Source of the DNA: Moesziomyces globuligerus | Lineage: Eukaryota; Basidiomycota; Ustilaginomycetes; Ustilaginales; Ustilaginaceae | DNA: 64,000 bases | Assembly: GCA_030849465.1 (NCBI GenBank) | Contig: JARVLF010000015.1 | Coordinates: 868,001 to 932,000, forward strand | Direction: 5' to 3' | Made by a program: the position numbers and the translations under genes | The notes under the pieces: generated by a model | The model's input: only the letters and a program-made list of their open reading frames with translations | Database searches by the model: none | What the model was told of the DNA's origin: nothing | In this document: positions 44,593-55,300 of the stretch, one piece after another | How positions within the stretch are numbered: the first letter of the stretch is position 1 | Layout of the letters: each line of letters begins with the position of its first letter

Positions 44593-44790
44593 CCACAACA
44601 ACCGCAACAACACCCGTCCTAATTTCACGGATTTTTCCCATCAATGTCTCGTCTCCTAACCTAACATGGTCTTACTATCGCACACCCTCCACTTCTTGGA
44701 CAGACGCGAATCCATTCCTCCCTTCATTCTTCGCACTCTCCTCGACACTCACTCAGCTGGCCGGACCACACGACGACGGGAGCTGGCAGC

Positions 44791-45594
44791 ATGGACCACA
44801 ACTACTGGAACGTCGACGACTTCCTCGCCGACTCACAGAAGCTCCCATGCACATTCAATGTCGACGTGCCCAACATGGGCCACATCCAGTCCAACGGCGA
44901 GCGCGACGTCAAGGCGCTCTCACGCGTCGAGCTTCCCTTCTGGCTCGCCGAACTCATGGCGCTCAAGTGAGTCGCTCTCTCACACAGCATCGACGCTCCA
45001 ACGTACTGACCCCCGCTCTTCTATGCACTCCCTGCAGCAACATCGTCTCGATCAGCAAGCCCAAGGCATACTCGAATCGCGTCAAGGCGGCGCTCGATGC
45101 CAACCCGACCTCCGTGCAGTTGCGCCATCAGAACATCCACTGGTACGCGCTCGGAGCTCGTCTCGCTCAGCTGTAAGTGTCCGCCCACCGATGTATCGCG
45201 GCCGCCTCGTCGCGCCTCTGCTGACTCTCTGTCCCTTCGCTTTTTCGCGCCTCCCAGCATGGACGACGACGACAGCGAGATGCAGGTGCTCTCCAAAGCA
45301 TACGTCGGCAGAATAGCACACATCTTTCAGCAGTCGCAACACCTCGCTTCTTCTTCCGCTGGATCCGCATTCTCAGCTGCATTGGCTGACGCAGACCAGC
45401 GCGGTTTCGCCTCCGCACAGGCCATTGCAGCCATGGTCTCCGACGGCCCCACGCTCGGCATGACCGCTGGCAACGCCATGAGCGCAGAGGTCACCGAGTT
45501 CCTCCAGGGCCTCGAAGAGTCCGAGCGTCTCCTTCTGCGTAACGGACAGGACGGTTCGCGCATGATGAAGGACTTCCTCGCGAATCATCGCTGA
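44791..45594 (+). CDS. PSF3: GINS complex subunit Psf3, three exons
   Basis: Exons are 44791-44966, 45038-45172 and 45258-45594, giving 215 residues. Donors are GTGAGT and GTAAGT, acceptors are CAG, and both introns (71 and 85 nt) have CTGAC branch motifs. The joined frame reads through both junctions (LMALKNNIVS and ARLAQLMDDD). The N-terminus MDHNYWNVDDFLADSQKLPC is the Psf3 signature. The conserved VELPFWLAELMAL and WYALGARL segments follow. Psf3 with Sld5, Psf1 and Psf2 forms GINS, which joins Cdc45 and Mcm2-7 in the replicative CMG helicase. Length fits a complete protein. Confidence 0.94.
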
Positions 45595-45999
45595 CCCTTC
45601 GTTGCGCCCACTCTCTCCTCTCATCGCATGTACTTCTAATCACCCACCTTGCACAATGTACCACTAGCATTTCTTCCTGTTCATGTGGCCGTGTGGTCGC
45701 CTGCGTCTTTGTCTGGTTCGATGTGCAGCGTACTGAAGCTTGCTAGCGCTGAGGCCAAAGACTTGAGAGCCGAAGCGTTTCGAGCTTCGAATCCAAAGCT
45801 CTACTCAACGCGTCACGTCTCCGCGCTTGACTTTTTTGGCGCGATCCAACGCATGCGTGTTGCTCTTTCAGCCGCCGTTCAGGGTCCATCCAAAGTCGGA
45901 TCTTCGAAATCACACCAAGTTCACCGCATCATCACATGCAAGTCACTCGACTCACCTCCACCACCACCTTCCCCCACTGGCTCAATCGCCATCGCCATC
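45595..45999. other. Intergenic region between PSF3 and the unknown nuclear-like gene
   Basis: 405 bp. The frame of the next gene is open upstream, but no preceding in-frame ATG looks better than 46000. A weak C/D-box-like pair on the minus strand was examined and rejected. Confidence 0.55.
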
Positions 46000-47676
46000 A
46001 TGGCAGCCCCCTGGACCTGGAGGCTCGATCCTGGCTCCGGCCCTGCATCCATCTTGGGTCCATCCACTTTTAGCGCAGCCGCCAACGTGGATCCGCTTTC
46101 GGCACTCGCACAGTCCGCCTCCGCCTCGTCCGCCGACGACATTGTCTGGCACGACTTCCGACCCCAGCCGCAGTCCAGCTCCACCAGGCTCGCGCGGAAG
46201 AGGGCAAGGCTTCATCGCTTCGACTCGGACGACGAAGATGAAAGCCTCGATCGCACCCTACGTGCAGAGCCGACTGCCTGCGATCACACCGCCGATGCTG
46301 CCAATCCCGGTGACGACCCCGCAGGACAGGACGTCAAGGAAGAGGAGGATGCCGATGACATGGCGAATACCTCAAGCTCCGACAACGACTCTGATGAAGA
46401 CGCAACCACGCCATCGGGTCCAAGCAAACAGCGCTCTGCGGAGGCAGAGAACCGTACTGAACCCATCGCCGCACTCACGGCATCGCCGATATCGTCCGAA
46501 CCGTCAGCCCGCAAGGTCCGCAGGCCTACCGGCGTCAGCTCGGCAGATGCCTTTGCTGCTTCGACACGCATCATGGCGCACACGATCTACAGCTACAGCG
46601 TCGCTGATGGGCAGGATCGGTTCGATCAAACCGCAGCCCCACCACCACTCACGTACAAGGAGACCGTTCGGCTCGTCCATCTCATCGCCATGATCTTTCG
46701 CTTCCCCAAGCCATCCCGGCGCATCAGCCGTCGCCGCGTCCAAAGCACCAGCAGCTCTACTCCTGCGCTCTCTTCGTCGTCCCGCGCTACACCGACACCC
46801 GCTGAGCCAGCAGAGGAGGGCGACGACACGCTCAAGATCGAGCTCAAGCCAAAGTATCTGCCGCGCGCGTCGGGCGATGCGGCCCTCGCGCGCAAGCCAC
46901 GCATGCTCGCCAAAGTGCATCCGGAAGACACTCGCATGGAGTCGGCAGCCGTGCTCAAGCTGCTCGCGCTGCTTCCGGCCGCGCTTCCGGGGCGTGTCTC
47001 GGACGCTGCGTGGGTGGCCAGCCTCGCCGTGCGTGCCCGGCGTGACGAGTACGGAAACATCCTCCTGCCCAACAGCGCCTACGCCTCTCCCGGTGCGGCC
47101 ACGGTCACGGATGATGCAGCACCGAGTATCCAAGTCAAAGAGGAGGATACGTCCGCAGAAGCAGGAGCGGCGCAGAAGGTCACGCGCTCGCAGGTGCAGA
47201 GGCTCGGACGCGAGGCACCGTCCATCCCGTTGCCCGAATTCTGGCGTCGCCCATTGAGTTCCCGAGATGCGGCCTGCAAGGTCGAGCAGCACGACACTGG
47301 TCCTTCGTCGTCTTCGACCGAGGTCGCTGAGGTCGAGGACCTCACTGCTCTTGCCGCAGAGGTGTCGCAGGATGGCGGAGACTCGGTAGAGGCAGATGCG
47401 CTGGTCGTCGCAGGCGAGCAGAGGCAAAGAGTGGTGAACCTGTCCAAGCTGCTCGCGGAACGCATGCGCGACAAGCGCCAGGCCAAGACGCTGCTCCTGC
47501 GCACCCACCACACTCTGCGCAAACGTCGCAGCGCCGAGCCCGAACAGCCACCGCCGTCGGCTCCCGACGAGGACGAGCAACCGGATGCCGAGACACTGGC
47601 CAATACCGCCGCAAACGCTCTCACCGCATCAGATCAGGACGCAGCGCCGCAAGCTGCCACTGACGATGTAAAGTAG
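46000..47676 (+). CDS. Unknown, largely disordered acidic protein
   Basis: The product is 558 residues from ATG 46000 (MAAPWTWRLDPGSG). I do not recognise the family. Residues ~70-180 are acidic and Ser-rich. A short structured-looking segment follows at about 188-230 (MAHTIYSYSVADGQDRF, then YKETVRLVHLIAMIFRF), with Arg-rich blocks and another ordered segment at about 290-365 (DTRMESAAVLKLLALLPAAL). Two psi-K-x-E SUMO-acceptor-like sequences occur (VKEEEDADD and VKEEDTS), and a basic helix (LLAERMRDKRQAKTLLLRTH) lies near residue 490. Composition suggests a nuclear protein, possibly chromatin- or transcription-related, but that is only inference. It could be lineage-specific. Confidence 0.65.
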   Translation: MAAPWTWRLDPGSGPASILGPSTFSAAANVDPLSALAQSASASSADDIVWHDFRPQPQSSSTRLARKRARLHRFDSDDEDESLDRTLRAEPTACDHTADAANPGDDPAGQDVKEEEDADDMANTSSSDNDSDEDATTPSGPSKQRSAEAENRTEPIAALTASPISSEPSARKVRRPTGVSSADAFAASTRIMAHTIYSYSVADGQDRFDQTAAPPPLTYKETVRLVHLIAMIFRFPKPSRRISRRRVQSTSSSTPALSSSSRATPTPAEPAEEGDDTLKIELKPKYLPRASGDAALARKPRMLAKVHPEDTRMESAAVLKLLALLPAALPGRVSDAAWVASLAVRARRDEYGNILLPNSAYASPGAATVTDDAAPSIQVKEEDTSAEAGAAQKVTRSQVQRLGREAPSIPLPEFWRRPLSSRDAACKVEQHDTGPSSSSTEVAEVEDLTALAAEVSQDGGDSVEADALVVAGEQRQRVVNLSKLLAERMRDKRQAKTLLLRTHHTLRKRRSAEPEQPPPSAPDEDEQPDAETLANTAANALTASDQDAAPQAATDDVK

Positions 47677-48141
47677 GGCTCCTCCAGCTAGGTATCGATG
47701 CGTAAATGTCATTGGTGCGCAAGGGGCAGATCGTCGTCTGTGCAGTGTGTGCTGTAGATGAGGGCTGGCGTGTGATGTACAAAAACGAAAAAGCCAACGG
47801 AAATTCAGGAACCAGAAAAGCTGGAAAACATCCTCGTTTGCTGGCACGCTCCGCAGGACTGAACGTCGATTTGCGCGCTTGGGCCTGCTTTAACGACTTG
47901 CGAACGTAACCTCACTTCTATCGAGACGCAGCTCGATGCCATCAGCCCAACGCATGCCAGGCCTGGATGCGCGAGTGCGCACATTGGGCACAGGTCGCAA
48001 AAGTAGGACGTCCGCTCGTCCACGATCAAAACGTCAACACCGCACTCGAACCACACAGCCTCCTTCCCAGCGATGAAAAACGATCAGGTGGAAAAGTAGA
48101 AATCCGATCGATCTGGCGATGTACACCTGGCGACTGGCAGG
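47677..48141. other. Convergent 3' region between unknown gene and TFC4
   Basis: 465 bp between two stop codons of converging genes. Expected to hold both 3' UTRs. No RNA gene or repeat is seen. Confidence 0.55.
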
Positions 48142-51100
48142 CTAGATGGTGAGATACCGATCGTAGAGCTGCTGCGCTTTGGCGGTGTTGTTGGAGGTGG
48201 TGTAGATGAGAGAGAGGTTCCAAGCTGCCTCTCGCTTGAGGTCCCAAGCGCCCTGATGGGATGGCATCTCGAGGACGGCCGTGTAGTGTTTCTCGGCCAT
48301 ATGCGTGAGGCCGATATGGTGGAGGAACCTGCCTGCATTGTACTCGACCTCGGCTGCATGTCTGTCGCCTGGCTCGGCGCGGTGCCGGCGGTAGTTCTGG
48401 AGGAAGGTCGTGGCGGTCAGCACCATGTGATGGCGATTGTCCGTCTGGCGGTTGGTGCTGCGACTGAGGAACGCTACGCCAGCCACGAGGCTCAGCAGAG
48501 CGTCGGTGGGTTGGATCGCATAGGCGCGTCCAAAGAACGCGGCCGAAGACTGATAGCCGCCCGAGTACAGCAGCATGTAGCCGTAGAAGATCTCGGCCAC
48601 CGGCGAGGGTTTGGTCGGCCTAGCCAGTCGGAGTGCCAGCTCACCCTCGGGTCGATCACCTCGGATGTCGCCCGCCTCGTCGCCATCGCTCGTCTCGCCG
48701 TCAGACCCACTCTGCGCCCGAGCTTCGTCCTCCTCGGGCCCTACGACGCCGACGCCCTCCTCGTCGAGTTCACGCTCCTCGGTCGCGCGCCTTGCTTCCT
48801 CGGCCAGATCCTTGGCCCAATCCTCCTCGCGTCCCGTCGTCGTCCCAACACCCACGGGCACCTGCCACCGCCGCTTGTTGGTCGAGAACCTACACGGCGC
48901 GCCGCGCGCCACCGCTTCAGCCTGCCGCATCCTCCGCTGGTAGAACTTGATGTCGTTGTTGCTGATCAACCTCCCCAGGCTGTGGAAGCCGGTCCCGTTG
49001 GCGAGGCTCGCGGCGAGCTTGAGCGGCAGGTTGTGGAACTGCATTTCCTGCGCCATCCAGCGCACCGAGCTCCACACCGTCGCCCAGTCGCGCGCATACA
49101 GCGCACACGAGAGCCATGCCAGCTGCACCACGATCATCCGCTCCCAGATGCTCCACACCACCGCACTCGTATGTAGCGAATGCAGCAAGCTGCTGACCAC
49201 GCCCATCGGCTCGCCCGTCTTGACGAGCAGGAACGAATACTTGGCGAATAGCCCGATCCACTGCTCGATTGCCACGCCGCGGAACTTGGCCATGTCCAGC
49301 TGCTTCGGTCCCGGCTCAGCCTTTGGTCTTCCACCCTCCTCGCCCGCTTCGGATCCATCGTGCAGATCCGACGCCCCATCGTCCTCGACCAACGAGTCCT
49401 GCAGTCGGTGCAGCAGGTTGCGCGCCTGCGTCGAGATCGCATGCCGCCCGCCTTGCTGCGACAGCATGCTCGCTAATGTCGTCGGTAGCACATCCGAAGG
49501 CCTCTGCCGACCATTCCTACGTCCCATTTTGGCCCCGACCACGCGCTTCCTCTTGAGGTGGTGTCCGTTGAGACGCGGATGAAGGCGAAAGGCGTCGATG
49601 AGTCCGCCTGCCTCCTCCAGCCACTGCGCCGTCTGACGGTAACGCTTCTCGCGCTCCTCGGCACTCTCGCTTGTGGAGTAGAAGCTGCCCAGGCTCTCTT
49701 CGCCCTCCTTGCTCACGGCCGTGTCGTAGCGCCAGAAGCCGTCGATGAACACGTAAGGCTCGAGCAGCTCGAGCCGTCGCCACGATAGCTGCGTCTCCTG
49801 CTCGCGTTGCAGCTCCAGCTTCAGCCGCTGCTGCCGGTTGTAATTCATCCGTGCCCGTTTCGCCGTCGGCGCCGCCTTGGGTGCGGCGGGCTTGTCGATC
49901 TCGTCGAAGAACGACATCGAGCCGCCGTTGACCGACGCCTCAGCGGCCAGACTTGACGCCGGCTGGCCCGGTGGCGCGTCCGTGGCGCGCTGCAACTGGA
50001 GGATCTGCATGACGCGACGCAGTACCTCGAGTGACTTTTCCTTGTCGCCAAGACCCTCGTACACTTCCGCAAGACGCATCTGCCATTCGAGCATGTCTGG
50101 CACCGCCTCAATCACGGGCTCGTATAGCCTCGCCGCCTCCTCCAGCTCGCCGAGCGCATGGAAGCAGGCCGCGAGCTTGGCGTAGAGCGACACGTCTTCC
50201 TTAGCATAATCGGTATCGGCGAGGTCGGTCAGCACGTCGAGTGCCTCGGCCCATAGCTTGTGCTCGTAGTAGCAGTCGCCGATCTCGGCGAAGATCTGCG
50301 GCATGTCGCCCGGGTCGCCCTCGGTGAGCACGTCAAAGTGCTGCTTGGCCTCGGCTACGTCGCCGAGCATCATGCGTGCTTTGCCCAGCCGCAGTCGGAT
50401 CTCGGGGTCGAGCATGTGCGGCTCGGCGGTCTCCACCTGGCGGCCGTAGCCCTCACTGTCTCGCTCCTTGCGAATGAGCGGGTCGATATCGGCGTCGAAC
50501 TCGCGGTCGTCGTCGACCGCGTCCCAAAAGTCCTCGCTTGCGCGGCCGTCGAGCCAGCGTGCCGTCTGCCGCACAACGCTGATTGTCTCGAGCGGTTTGC
50601 GCATCAGCAGCAACAAGTCGGCGAGCGTCACGAGCTCCGAGACCTGAAAGTTGTTTGTGGCTGGTGCGGCCGCGGAGGCTGATTTTGCGGCTGCGGCGGT
50701 TGCGTTGGCGAACAAGGCAGGATCGAGATTCGCCTGGCTCACAGGATCCGGGTAGGTCTGCATGCTAGAGGCGCGCCAGCGCTCGAGCACCTCGATACCG
50801 CGGTCGTAATCGTGGGTGCTGACGAGCATGGGCACGAGCTCGCGCACGACGGAAGCGTCGTACGGCTGGAGCTTGAGGATGTCGAGCATACCGCTGATTG
50901 CCGCCTTGAGATCGCCCAGATCGCGCAGCAGGAGTGCACGATCCCAGATGCTATCCACATCGGTCTTATCGATCTTGATCGCCTGCTGGAAGCAGTAGAT
51001 CGCCTGGCGATACAGCGTCTGTTTGATGGAGCGGTAGGCGAGCGTCTTCCACTCGCCGCTCGCGCGCGGCTGCAGATGTGCGCCGATGATGCGGCACTGA

Positions 51101-51996
51101 ATGCTTTTCTCTTCCTCTTTCAGCTCTTCGTAGATGAGCCCGAGCGTGTTCCACGCGGCCATGACCGACGGCTCGATGCGGATGACCTCCTCCAGCTTGG
51201 GGATCGCATCATGCAGCCGGTTCTCGACGTAGGCCAAGTTGACGTCGGCCATTAGCGCCTGCACCTCGGAGGAGAGGGGCTGCTCGTGCGCTTTTCGCCG
51301 TACGCGCCGCTTCTGCTTGAAGCCCGCGGCCGCTCGCAGCTCGTTCTCGAACTCGGCGTTTTCAGCCTCGATCGACGTGTCCCAGCGTTGCCGAAGTGCT
51401 CCCGCCTCTCGCGAGGTGTCTTGCAAAGAGCTTACGAGGCGACGAAACGACTCCGGCTCAAATATCGCCTCTTCTCTATCCGCCGGTGCGTTCCGTGGCC
51501 GAGAAGAGGATGCTCCGCCGAATAAGGCCGGATCCAGCGAGTCAGTGTCCATGTCGCCGCCAGCAGGAATATCGCCTACGCTGCCGTCATCCTCGTCCTC
51601 GTCCTCGTCTTCGTCGTCCTCCTCCGACAAGTCATAATCGCTTTCTTCCGGCCTGTTTTGTGCTGGTGGTCGATTCGTGGCTGCTTTCAACTGATCCCTC
51701 TTGGTACCACCTCGATTCTGCGATGATGGCTTTTTCGTCATGGGTCTGGTCGGTGCGAGCTCGCCAGCATCCGAGTCATGGCCATTGTTCCAGTCGGGCT
51801 CGCTGGCATCCGAGTCGTCTCCATCGTCGTAGCTAGGATTGCTGAAGGCGGGTGCACCGAATTCGACCCCTTCGTTATTGGCGTCGACATCCATCCCTGC
51901 CAGCCTGGAAATGTCGTAGGCATCTGTGCTGGGACGGGCAGCTCCACGCGTGGATCGACGCACGGGCGGGCGGCTCGGTCCTGCACCAGCTTCCAT
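48142..51996 (-). CDS. TFC4: TFIIIC subunit Tfc4/Sfc4 (tau131, GTF3C3 family)
   Basis: A 1284-residue single-exon ORF starts at ATG 51996. Residues 1-200 are acidic, with DDSDASEPDW-like repeats. TPR repeats begin near residue 245 (VQALMADVNLAYVENRLHDA; then AAWNTLGLIYEELKEEEKS), continue to about 400, resume at about 560-720 and form a final block near 1180-1284. This arrangement, with an acidic N-terminus and two TPR arrays, matches Tfc4, the TFIIIC subunit that recruits Brf1 and Bdp1 of TFIIIB to tRNA and 5S genes. A Lys/Arg-rich linker lies around 740-850. It is divergent to the nucleoporin gene with only 349 bp between starts. Confidence 0.92.
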   Translation of the reverse strand: MEAGAGPSRPPVRRSTRGAARPSTDAYDISRLAGMDVDANNEGVEFGAPAFSNPSYDDGDDSDASEPDWNNGHDSDAGELAPTRPMTKKPSSQNRGGTKRDQLKAATNRPPAQNRPEESDYDLSEEDDEDEDEDEDDGSVGDIPAGGDMDTDSLDPALFGGASSSRPRNAPADREEAIFEPESFRRLVSSLQDTSREAGALRQRWDTSIEAENAEFENELRAAAGFKQKRRVRRKAHEQPLSSEVQALMADVNLAYVENRLHDAIPKLEEVIRIEPSVMAAWNTLGLIYEELKEEEKSIQCRIIGAHLQPRASGEWKTLAYRSIKQTLYRQAIYCFQQAIKIDKTDVDSIWDRALLLRDLGDLKAAISGMLDILKLQPYDASVVRELVPMLVSTHDYDRGIEVLERWRASSMQTYPDPVSQANLDPALFANATAAAAKSASAAAPATNNFQVSELVTLADLLLLMRKPLETISVVRQTARWLDGRASEDFWDAVDDDREFDADIDPLIRKERDSEGYGRQVETAEPHMLDPEIRLRLGKARMMLGDVAEAKQHFDVLTEGDPGDMPQIFAEIGDCYYEHKLWAEALDVLTDLADTDYAKEDVSLYAKLAACFHALGELEEAARLYEPVIEAVPDMLEWQMRLAEVYEGLGDKEKSLEVLRRVMQILQLQRATDAPPGQPASSLAAEASVNGGSMSFFDEIDKPAAPKAAPTAKRARMNYNRQQRLKLELQREQETQLSWRRLELLEPYVFIDGFWRYDTAVSKEGEESLGSFYSTSESAEEREKRYRQTAQWLEEAGGLIDAFRLHPRLNGHHLKRKRVVGAKMGRRNGRQRPSDVLPTTLASMLSQQGGRHAISTQARNLLHRLQDSLVEDDGASDLHDGSEAGEEGGRPKAEPGPKQLDMAKFRGVAIEQWIGLFAKYSFLLVKTGEPMGVVSSLLHSLHTSAVVWSIWERMIVVQLAWLSCALYARDWATVWSSVRWMAQEMQFHNLPLKLAASLANGTGFHSLGRLISNNDIKFYQRRMRQAEAVARGAPCRFSTNKRRWQVPVGVGTTTGREEDWAKDLAEEARRATEERELDEEGVGVVGPEEDEARAQSGSDGETSDGDEAGDIRGDRPEGELALRLARPTKPSPVAEIFYGYMLLYSGGYQSSAAFFGRAYAIQPTDALLSLVAGVAFLSRSTNRQTDNRHHMVLTATTFLQNYRRHRAEPGDRHAAEVEYNAGRFLHHIGLTHMAEKHYTAVLEMPSHQGAWDLKREAAWNLSLIYTTSNNTAKAQQLYDRYLTI

Positions 51997-52345
51997 GATG
52001 CCAGGCTGAGTCTGGTGGCAAAGACCAGCGTTGCGTGTGGCAGTCGAGGCTCACGCCGTCGTGCGGTTCAGATGGAGTGGTGGCTCGAGAGGTGTCTCGG
52101 GACTACGGCGGCATCAAAAGTAGAGACGCAGGGTCCAGGAGCGGCTATTTGGGATTATATAAGCATGACCATCAGACGTGCCGAGGGTGAGATTCCTTCT
52201 AATGAGCCAACGATGCTGCGCTGCTTCTCGAATGTAATTTGGGATGTGGGCATGGCCGCTCACCACACTGCTTTACCTCCCATCACCATACCGTCCCACA
52301 GCTGACTCTCTGGACGGGTCCTAGACGGAGGCAGTCCGATCCGCG
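51997..52345. other. Divergent TFC4/NUP82 promoter
   Basis: 349 bp shared by two essential genes read in opposite directions. A palindromic TTATATAA sits near the middle. No other feature is seen. Confidence 0.55.
52155..52162. promoter_or_regulatory. Palindromic TATA-like element
   Basis: TTATATAA reads the same on both strands. It lies 159 bp upstream of the TFC4 ATG and 184 bp upstream of the NUP82 ATG, so it could serve either gene. Functional use is inferred from position only. Confidence 0.35.
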
Positions 52346-55300
52346 ATGAACCAAGTGCAAGCTCCTCTAGGCGGGGGATATCCTCAATCGCCTGATCCGA
52401 CCCTCAGCGATCCGCGATGGTTACAGCAACTCGCGACCCATCCCATCTTCACGCCTCGCCAGGACCGCAGCGGAGAATCCGTCGCCTCTAGTGGTCAAGT
52501 TGCCGGCAGTCATGCACGTCTCATGGTTATCCGGGGGACCGACCTGATCGTGGCAGTCGACAATGAGGTGCGCATCGCCTCGCTCGTCGATGCCAAGGCG
52601 TCGGCGGCCGGGCCCGCCTCACTGACCACGCCCTCCTCCTCGCTCGGAGCGATGTCGTCGACCAACTACAAGGTGCTGGTACCTGCGCAAGGTCCAAGTA
52701 TCGACTTTGAGATCCAGCGCCTCAGTCTCAACCCAACTGGCAAGCTCCTAGCCTGCATCGGTGCCAGCCAGATCGCCCTGCTCGTCATGCCGCGATCTGG
52801 ATACACCAAGCACGTCGACCGCACCGTCGCCTGCCGCACAGTTCCTATCGCTCCGTACTATCACTCTGCTCACTCCGACGCTGCCGTGTCCAAGGTCGAC
52901 TGGCATCCATGGGGTGAGAGCGGAACTTCGCTGCTCGTTCTCACCGAGGACGGTCTCCTGCGCGAGTACGATGTCGCCAAAGACACAGACGAACCGCAGC
53001 AGACTGCCTCCTTTCTGCCCATCCAGGCTGCATCTGCAGCTCAAGGGTCGCGGTCGCGCTCGACGACACCCAGCTTCGCAACCCGAACCCACAGCTCCTC
53101 GCCCGTCGCCGCCCGAAGCTCGCGGATGTTGGGTCTCTCGGCCGACGACGACGACGCCACCACCGCAGTCAGCTTCTCGCTATGTGTGAGCGAAGCGCCG
53201 CTCGCACGCTCGTCTCCGTTCGACCAAGACGATGACCCAACCTGGGCGGGCGCGGCTTCAGGCTCGCAGGGACCTAGCGACTGGTCCCCACTCACAGTGT
53301 TCGGCCTAATGAAGAACGGCGATGTCTGGGCCATCTGCCCCTTCCTGCCCAAGAGCGCCGTCGTTCCGGCTGCATACATTCACGAGCTCGCCAACCTCGC
53401 CTCTCACCACGCGAACACCGTCGAGTCCGAAAACACTTCGAGCGTCGACACACAGCTCCGTTATGTCAATGCCCTCCTCAAGCAGGCCTCGAACGGGTTT
53501 TCGAAGCGCAGTAGTAGCAGGCTGGACTCTGCGACTCCAGGGCCGGAAGCATTTGCCCGTTCGCGGTCCACTTCGACGATGGACCTCGATCAGCTCGTCG
53601 ATTCCTCCGGTATGGCTCAGGATGCCGATGCGGACAGGAGCCAAGTCGATCTTGACGGCGTGCAAGATGGCCCCGTCCGACTACACCCTCCGTCGTGGTC
53701 GTACCGGCAGGATGTCCGTCAGGGAGGCAGCGCGAAGCGGGCACCTCGCCCCCAAGGACCCTTCTTGCTCAGGCCAGCGCCCGTGGAGCTGTGTGACGAG
53801 CGTGAGACGGTGGCGTGCGACATCATCTGGACTTGGCTCACGGACGAGCGCGCCAGAGCTTCGGACAGCGCCTCTGTGACCGGAGTCGCTTCGCTCAGCA
53901 TCGTCGGACACGATGGCCGCGTCGATGTTTGCCTTTTGTTCGAATCCGTTCAAGCCGCTTGGGATTTCCAGACACGACGCTCTCGAAGCACAGAACGAAG
54001 ACGGACCAAGACGCCAAAGACCAATCGATACGGCTTGTCCGACACGGAAGACGAGGCGGACGAGCTCGAAGCCTTGACGCTCGACGAGCCGGAGGAGCTG
54101 CCATCGCTGCTCGTGTACGAGACCATCGACCTTGGCCTGCTCGACGCGGCGGTGGAGAATGGGGCCGGAACTCACGCTGAGGCGTCGGACATCCTGCTGG
54201 ACATGATGGCGCGCAACCGTCCGACGTTCGTGCGTGACCCGCTGTACGCCGACACGGTCTACGTCTACCATGCCCTCGGTGCGCATTGCCTGGGTTTCGC
54301 GACGTGGGCGCCCAAGCTGATACATGCGCTTCACCTGCCGTCGCAGGACGAGCTGGACAACAACGCTGGCGAAGTGTCGCAGGTGGGGGCCGACTCGCGC
54401 GAACAGGCGCTCGTCAAGATGCTGCACCTGGGCGAGAACACCGAAGTGGTCTGGGTCGTCAGCACAGTCGCCCCGTCTTCAGAGGGCGGCAGCAAGCTCG
54501 AGATCAACCCAGTGACGGCAGTCGCGATTCTGTCCGACGTCTATCTGTCGTATGCCTTCCTCGCGGTCACGGTGGATATGCAGCTGGTGGGAGTCGAGCT
54601 ATCGCTGCGTGTGGAGCAAGATGCCATGGAGTCCTCAGGCTCGAGGGACCAGGAGATCGTTTCAAGCGACTTGAAGGGTTCTCGGCCGTACGTCTCGTTG
54701 TTGGGAGAAGGGCCGGCATTCCAGCCGCCGGCGGTCTTCGCGAGCGGGTCCGGAGTGCAGGGTCTGCCTTCTCATCCGCGGCGCGCCGCGCTGGCAGGGG
54801 CTTCGAAAGGCGAAGTGCAGGTGACGCCGGAGACGCTGCGCGCGCTGGGTAAGACGGTCGAGGCGTACCGGCACGAGATCCGGGACGTGGTGTCGGCGGG
54901 CAACGCGGTGCAGGCGCGGCTGGACTTGCAGGTGCGCGAGATGACGCGGCAACTCGACAAGCTGCACCAGATTCGGCAGCGGTGCGACTCGCTGGGCAGC
55001 GCCGACGCAGGTCAGAGTGCGTTGGGGCAGCGCGTGGCCGGGCTGGCCAAGACGCAGCTGGCGCTGGTGGCGCGGATTGACCGGGCGCTGCAGCGGCTGA
55101 TGGACTCGCACCAGCCGAGCATCTCGGTCTACGAGCGGCGCTGGTTCGACGAGCTGGATCGTATTGCTGCCGACGTAGGCATCGCGCGCACCGATTCGGG
55201 CGAGATCAAGCCCGACACCCGTGCCCGCAAGGGCATCGCAGCCAAAGCAGACCGCCTCGCCCACCAGCTCGCACTGCTGCGACCTCAGATGGAGGTGCCC

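Larger units (their letters stand above)
43886..44790. other. Divergent CRH/PSF3 intergenic region
   Basis: 905 bp. It contains a TATA-like box for the CRH gene (43979-43986), a heptamer tandem repeat (44558-44592) and an ACGCGAA motif at 44704-44710, 81 bp before the PSF3 ATG. No small gene or RNA gene is recognised. Confidence 0.55.

Noticed and set aside
45875..45945. C/D-box-like pair on the minus strand (GTGATGA near 45940, CTGA near 45880)
   Set aside because: No terminal stem and no convincing rRNA complementarity.
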